A stretch of DNA of 64,000 nt, from assembly GCA_023512835.1 (NCBI GenBank), contig CM042086.1, positions 10,293,559 through 10,357,558 on the forward strand, given 5' to 3'. The translations under genes were made by a program, and so were the position numbers. The DNA comes from Taxillus chinensis. Taxonomy: Eukaryota > Streptophyta > Magnoliopsida > Santalales > Loranthaceae. Shown in pieces: positions 60,201 to 64,000 of this stretch (position 1 is the first letter of the stretch; each line of letters opens with the position of its first letter). Under the pieces are notes generated by a model. That model was not told the DNA's origin. It made no database searches and worked only from the letters and a program-made list of their open reading frames with translations.

Positions 60201-62716
60201 CTATGCATGCCAAAAGCAAATACGTTATCACTAAATTGATCAAACTAGGTTCAGGGCAACTACTTCAAACTATATAATGCAATTCAAAATTGATGGACAC
60301 TCCTCTCCATCCCTTTTAAAATCATTGGCAAGAGCTCCTTTTGTGGTATGAGAGCTGAATGTAAGATAACACCTGATGTCCTAATAGGCGACGGTGACAA
60401 AGCTTAATAGAAAAACAACCTAGCATCGTCTCCCTCAACTAATGCAAAAAAGGGCTATGACGTGCATGGGCCTAAAAGCATGTTAATTGGAATAAATTCC
60501 ATATTCTATTTCATTGCTATGAGATTGAGAACAAAACATGTATATGTATAGGCCTAAGTCTAACATAGTTACAGCCCAACTTGCCTCTAACTATATACAC
60601 ATATAAAGCAACAAAAATATAACACCCCCAAAAGGGAAAGGGAATAAAGAACCTATCACTTCCAATTAATTAGTGATAAATGTCAAAAAGTTATCCTTTA
60701 TTCTGCTATATAAATAAATACTAACCTGTGGACGTTTCTTTCAAGAGCAATTCTTTAACATCTAGTGATGAAGGTGAAGTAGATAATGCTATTGTCAAAC
60801 AACTGAATGCAAGACCCTGTAAGAGGTAAATATATTAAACACATTTTGCATAAAATCATAACTATTATTTCATATAAAACTAACCTTTAATGCGGTTTGA
60901 TCATTTTTAAGTTGGAACCCCTTTTCAATCATTCCTTCAAGAGACACAATAATTGTAGGCAATAGTTCTCTAGGCATTCTTGAATATCTGGATAAGAAGT
61001 GTTTCTCACGCACAAAGACATAAACAAATAAACATATATGCACGTGCAAACAGACACACCACATTCATTATATATTAACTGTAACCTAATAGAAAGTTTA
61101 GATGTTGAAGGCAGCATCTAGATGCAATAATTAACTGCTCCATTGCTTCATCAAATTCAATACTAGCTCTAAAGCATATATAGCCAAACACTAATAAAAG
61201 TAAGTATTTAAGTCCTAAAATGAAGACTGTAATTTAAAAGGCTTTAAAAATGTTTGAAGGCTGAACTCCATGGTCAAAAGTAACTACAATCATCATCACA
61301 TAATGACTCAAAGACTATTAACATCCAAAAGAATAAGAAGAATATGATGAGGATCACATCAAGAAAGAGGGACAAAAAAGAACTTGACCATAATAAAGTC
61401 TTGTTTCAATTGCATTTGCACCATTTTAACAATGACGTACAAGGAAACATCAAGATGAAAAAATTGGAATCATCCCAGACAAATCTACGAATAAGAGACA
61501 TTACAAGAAAATTATTTGGGTGAACGAAATGATAGCATCTTTATTCATAATGCATATATATAGCCACCTGGGTTTAGAAGGAAAAACCATAAGTTGCGTT
61601 TGAGGGTGCTTCTTTTTTGTCAACAGCAATTCCAAATACAGATTTTTTTTTTGATAAAATATACAGATGTTTTCAATAGCATCTTTATTCATAATGCATA
61701 TACATATTTTGATACTAAAATATGCACACAGTCACGCACTTTTAAAATAATTATATCCAAATAAAAACAACATGCAAATGAAAGTATCAAATTAAGGATG
61801 ATAGGTATGTGACAGAAGGCACCAGAAAATCGTGCATGTAAGTAAATAATTGTGGAGGAAAAATCATACGGTGTGTATTTTATCAAAAGCATGAGAATTT
61901 TGAACAAGGATGTGAGCAATCCACCATGCGCTTCAGACTTAATTACGTATAGAATACCTACACCATATGTGATGGAAAAAGAAGTTACACTTTAGCATAT
62001 AAAACCTAAGGCGGTAAGGAATAATCAGCCAAATGGAGTGGTAGAAGGGAAAAAGAATAAGCAGAACAGTGTGCACCAAATAATTTACAAGTTCTTTTAA
62101 AAACCTGTATGTAATTGCATTAGTATCTCCCCAAGGGAAGTTGAAAGCGCTGTAAAAGATCCACATTTTCTGGATTCCTTGTATTCTGCCACCTGCAGGA
62201 AAATAGACGATGGCCCATCCAACATGGAAACAAGAGTTGAGGCAGACGCAATCCGTGCCTGGTAACCACATATATAAATGGAATAATACAGTGAGAAAGC
62301 CATTTCTTAAATCCAGCAAATAGGCATAATAACTTGAAATCAACACTTGCTGATTACAACTAATAAGTCAAATAACAAAGCTAATATACCTTTAAAGAAG
62401 GATCAAAGAGCAGGCAAGACATTAGGGTTGCTTCATGCTTTCTGTCACAATAGATTGAAACATTGAAAATGCAAGAATGAGAAAGCAAAAAATAAGCACA
62501 GTAAATTGTTTTACCTTGGCTGCAATACATTGCTTGTAGGCAAAAGCATTGTCCATTGGGCAGAAAATGACTTCGGATCAGCTTGGCAGAGATCCTTCCC
62601 ATCAGATCCAAAATAAAAATGGTACAAATATTTAGTAATCATTCTTGACAACTGTTGAAAGATTTATCTCCATGGATATGGCACATTATCAATCCTCATT
62701 AAGTACATGCAATTTT

Positions 62717-62764
<48 letters not shown>

Positions 62765-64000
62765 ATTTAAGTATATTATATTTGAAATTTAACACATCCT
62801 CATTATTGTCATTTTTTAAATCTATAAAATTAGAGTAAATATGATTATTCATTATTATACAAACTTATATAAAATAATAAAATGCCATTTAAATTTCAAA
62901 ATAACAAATAATTGTTCTCTTATTTATTTTTTTCAAAATACAATGTTTGAACAACAGTTGTACAGAACTAGATATAATAGAAACATACTTGAATGCAATT
63001 TATGGCAGCTATTCTAGCCTTAGAGCTTCTAACAAGATCAATATCCTTTGCTGATCCTTCACTATCACTGTAATCGGAATCAGATGACACAAAATCGACT
63101 ACAGAAGATATATGATCCCTAGCTTTCAGATGCTGTGGATTTAGACTGTCCTTCCTCCGTAAGTGTGGAGGCCTATACAGAGAACCACTTGCTTTCCTTG
63201 AATCTTCAAAACTCAACTCAGAAAACTTAGAACCAAGTTTCTTCTCTTTATTAAAAGCAGGTAAACAGTTGGATTGTGATCGATTATCAAGGCCATAAGC
63301 AAAAAACATACGCAATGCAGCCACAAAACCTGGCACCTAAGAAGACAGTGCATGAAATTGATTTTAGTAAGTTCCCTCACAATGATCCATGGGCAACTTG
63401 AAGTTTTCGTGATACAAAACAAGAAAACATAAAGATGCTTGACAACAACAATGGAAAATTGGAAATAAAATATTATCTATACTTCACTTGACATTGAGTC
63501 CATAATAACCTGCATCAACTTACGTGGTCCGTGAGGGAGCCTTGAGGATTTAAAAGAACTAGGTGCAAGCAATGCAGAAGAGATGTATAAAAGCTGCAGA
63601 AGAGATGTAATAGATTCTTATGGTTTGAAAAAGAGAAAACAGTAATGAATACAGCAATCAAGTAATAAAACTACACTATGAAAGGTCTAGAAAAGGAGAA
63701 AAGATGTTACAGGTCCATCACATTGTCTTCCATAAGCTGGCTCCTAGACACCAAGACATCCATCAGCTTTCTAAGAACCTAAAACGCAACAAGCAAATTA
63801 GAGGCATTCATTCCAGGCAGAATCCTTTTTTTATGGGAGGGCAGAATCATTAATTGAATGTCCAATATGCATACCTCTATGGTAGATTTCCACATCTCAG
63901 CTGGAAAAGAAGAACCAACACTTGAAATTACTTCACCAATCGCTGTTAAAGCGGTGGCCTGAATCTCCCATAAACTACAGCAGCCGGGTATTATCCTTTC
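48286..64000 (-). CDS. HEATR6-like HEAT/ARM-repeat protein, 3' part, 24 exons, partial at right edge
   Basis: The C-terminal 986 aa of a HEAT/ARM solenoid resembling animal HEATR6 (DUF4042) and a plant ARM-repeat protein (I recall At4g38120). Function is not established. Exons in reading order: 63875-64000, 63711-63778, 63524-63593, 62989-63336, 62515-62594, 62390-62441, 62105-62258, 61870-61957, 60885-60987, 60726-60816, 59029-59126, 58350-58532, 57695-57940, 55983-56078, 55812-55906, 55649-55712, 55484-55562, 55327-55394, 52468-52734, 52298-52371, 51321-51427, 49305-49423, 48765-48842, 48286-48492. All junctions keep phase. Landmarks: VPGFVAALRMFFAYGL, SLYRPPHLRRKDS, SSDSDYSDSEGS, HEAT helices VRAASITCLAGI and VRTTASWALANICDSL, KSNAVRALGNLSRF, and LTSTMLHVLGLAS. 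TGA stop at 48286-48288. The first window exon is in frame to base 64000, so the N-terminus lies outside. Confidence 0.88.
49424..51320. other. HEATR6-like intron with a retrotransposon relic
   Basis: A 1.9-kb intron, mostly filled between about 49560 and 50560 by a copia gag relic listed separately. Around 50750-50840 short phrases (ccattaatatc; ttgaatgatc/ttgaattgctc) recur. Nothing else is supported. Confidence 0.6.
49560..50560 (-). pseudogene. Ty1/copia gag relic in a HEATR6-like intron
   Basis: Minus-strand translation gives in order DVWDAVQQTYSKARNATQLY, YLWQEFDHSWIIKTKC, YDFMVGLNLEFDQVRI, NEIVALVHGEES with LMLES, then VEKARSLLGTLGKNSGTYSL and FELKVSGTPPGSF. This is the order of plant copia gag (TxKxxWDAVxxTYSxxxNxxQ, YxxxLKxLWQExDxY, YDFLxGLNxEFDxVR) followed by the linker before protease. 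Frameshifts and stops break it. It has the same orientation as the host gene. Confidence 0.8.
52735..55326. other. HEATR6-like intron, 2.6 kb
   Basis: It holds a 96-bp tandem duplication (53984-54175, listed separately) and a short direct repeat of ctggtttgattggcc at about 53669-53710. The stretch 53600-54650 is less AT-rich than the rest and may be repeat-derived, but no protein motifs were recognised. Confidence 0.55.
53984..54175. repeat. 96-bp tandem duplication, two copies
   Basis: catccaaaaccccagtatta starts at 53984 and catccaaaaccccggtacta at 54080. Both continue with aaggtgtggtttggttccat and end with a diverged ccaagaccaa segment before ttggtgcat. Confidence 0.8.
56079..57694. other. 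HEATR6-like intron with GC-rich patch and SINE-like repeat
   Basis: A 1.6-kb intron. About 56455-56560 is a GC-rich patch with a (CGG)n-type run. A SINE-like unit lies at 56777-56872, listed separately. Elsewhere it is AT-rich with nothing recognised. Confidence 0.55.
56777..56872 (-). mobile_element. SINE-like tRNA-derived head
   Basis: The minus strand shows a box A-like TATGCCTAGTGGTAAG (about 56856-56841) and a box B-like AGTTCGAAACCC (56812-56801), the pol III internal promoter arrangement of plant SINEs. The 3' body and tail probably continue toward 56650 but cannot be delimited. There is no cloverleaf, so it is not a tRNA gene. Confidence 0.5.
59127..60725. other. HEATR6-like intron, 1.6 kb
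   Basis: An AT-rich intron with a (GT)n run at about 60018-60034. No transposon ends or coding relics are recognised. Confidence 0.6.
62595..62988. repeat. HEATR6-like intron with (CT)n microsatellite
   Basis: The intron between the 62989-63336 and 62515-62594 exons. A CT tract of about 42 bases lies at about 62720-62761. The remainder is AT-rich. Confidence 0.75.

Noticed and set aside
61939..62346. 135-aa minus-strand frame in the HEATR6-like gene
   Set aside because: It is an out-of-frame reading across exon 62105-62258 and flanking introns; the true exon frame is different and fits the family.

Overview
This is a 64-kb piece of nuclear DNA from a flowering plant, most likely a woody dicot or magnoliid with TE-rich introns. 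The evidence is spliced genes with GT-AG introns from under 100 bp to 5.4 kb, plant-specific regulators (a GRAS protein and a C2H2 protein with two QALGGH zinc fingers and an EAR motif), AT-rich intergenic DNA, and many decayed plant transposable elements. I cannot name the species. No rRNA gene, intact tRNA gene, CRISPR array or bacterial-type operon was seen.

Five real genes account for the coding content. (1) Minus strand, 145-4015: the first ten exons (424 codons) of the proteasome activator PA200/PSME4; the rest lies off the left edge. (2) Plus, 10458-11255: a single-exon ZAT-like C2H2 zinc-finger repressor. (3) Plus, 13735-40228: a complete 15-exon PEX5 gene, the peroxisomal PTS1 receptor. 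It encodes 758 aa spread over 26.5 kb because its introns are full of transposon debris. (4) Plus, 43051-44706: an intronless GRAS gene of the LATERAL SUPPRESSOR (LAS/SCL18) type with unusual low-complexity insertions. (5) Minus, 48286-64000: the last 24 exons (986 aa) of a HEATR6-like HEAT/ARM-repeat gene; its 5' end lies off the right edge. I rebuilt exons by joining splice sites in phase and comparing the protein with family members I know. All junctions keep the reading frame.

Between and inside the genes is a record of transposon activity. There are Tourist-like MITEs with TTA target duplications (2164-2680 and 20317-20713), a family of elements with AGAGCATTCACA-type ends, two SINE-like tRNA-derived repeats (25284-25506 and 56777-56872), Ty1/copia gag and reverse-transcriptase relics in introns of PEX5 and the HEATR6-like gene, and a LINE C-terminal relic in PEX5 intron 3. 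PEX5 intron 9 holds a chimera of a protein-kinase fragment and a 2-oxoglutarate dioxygenase fragment, in opposite orientations, next to an AGAGCATTCA-type end; this looks like a Pack-type element that captured gene pieces.

The five genes do not form a pathway. PA200 acts on the nuclear proteasome, PEX5 imports peroxisomal matrix proteins, LAS and the zinc-finger protein are developmental or stress transcription regulators, and the HEATR6-like protein has no established function. I found no convincing new biological system. The most unusual items are the chimeric captured fragments in PEX5 intron 9, the in-frame trinucleotide microsatellites in the LAS-type gene, a GC-AG intron in PEX5, and a decayed acidic exon at 9043-9198 that I could not identify.
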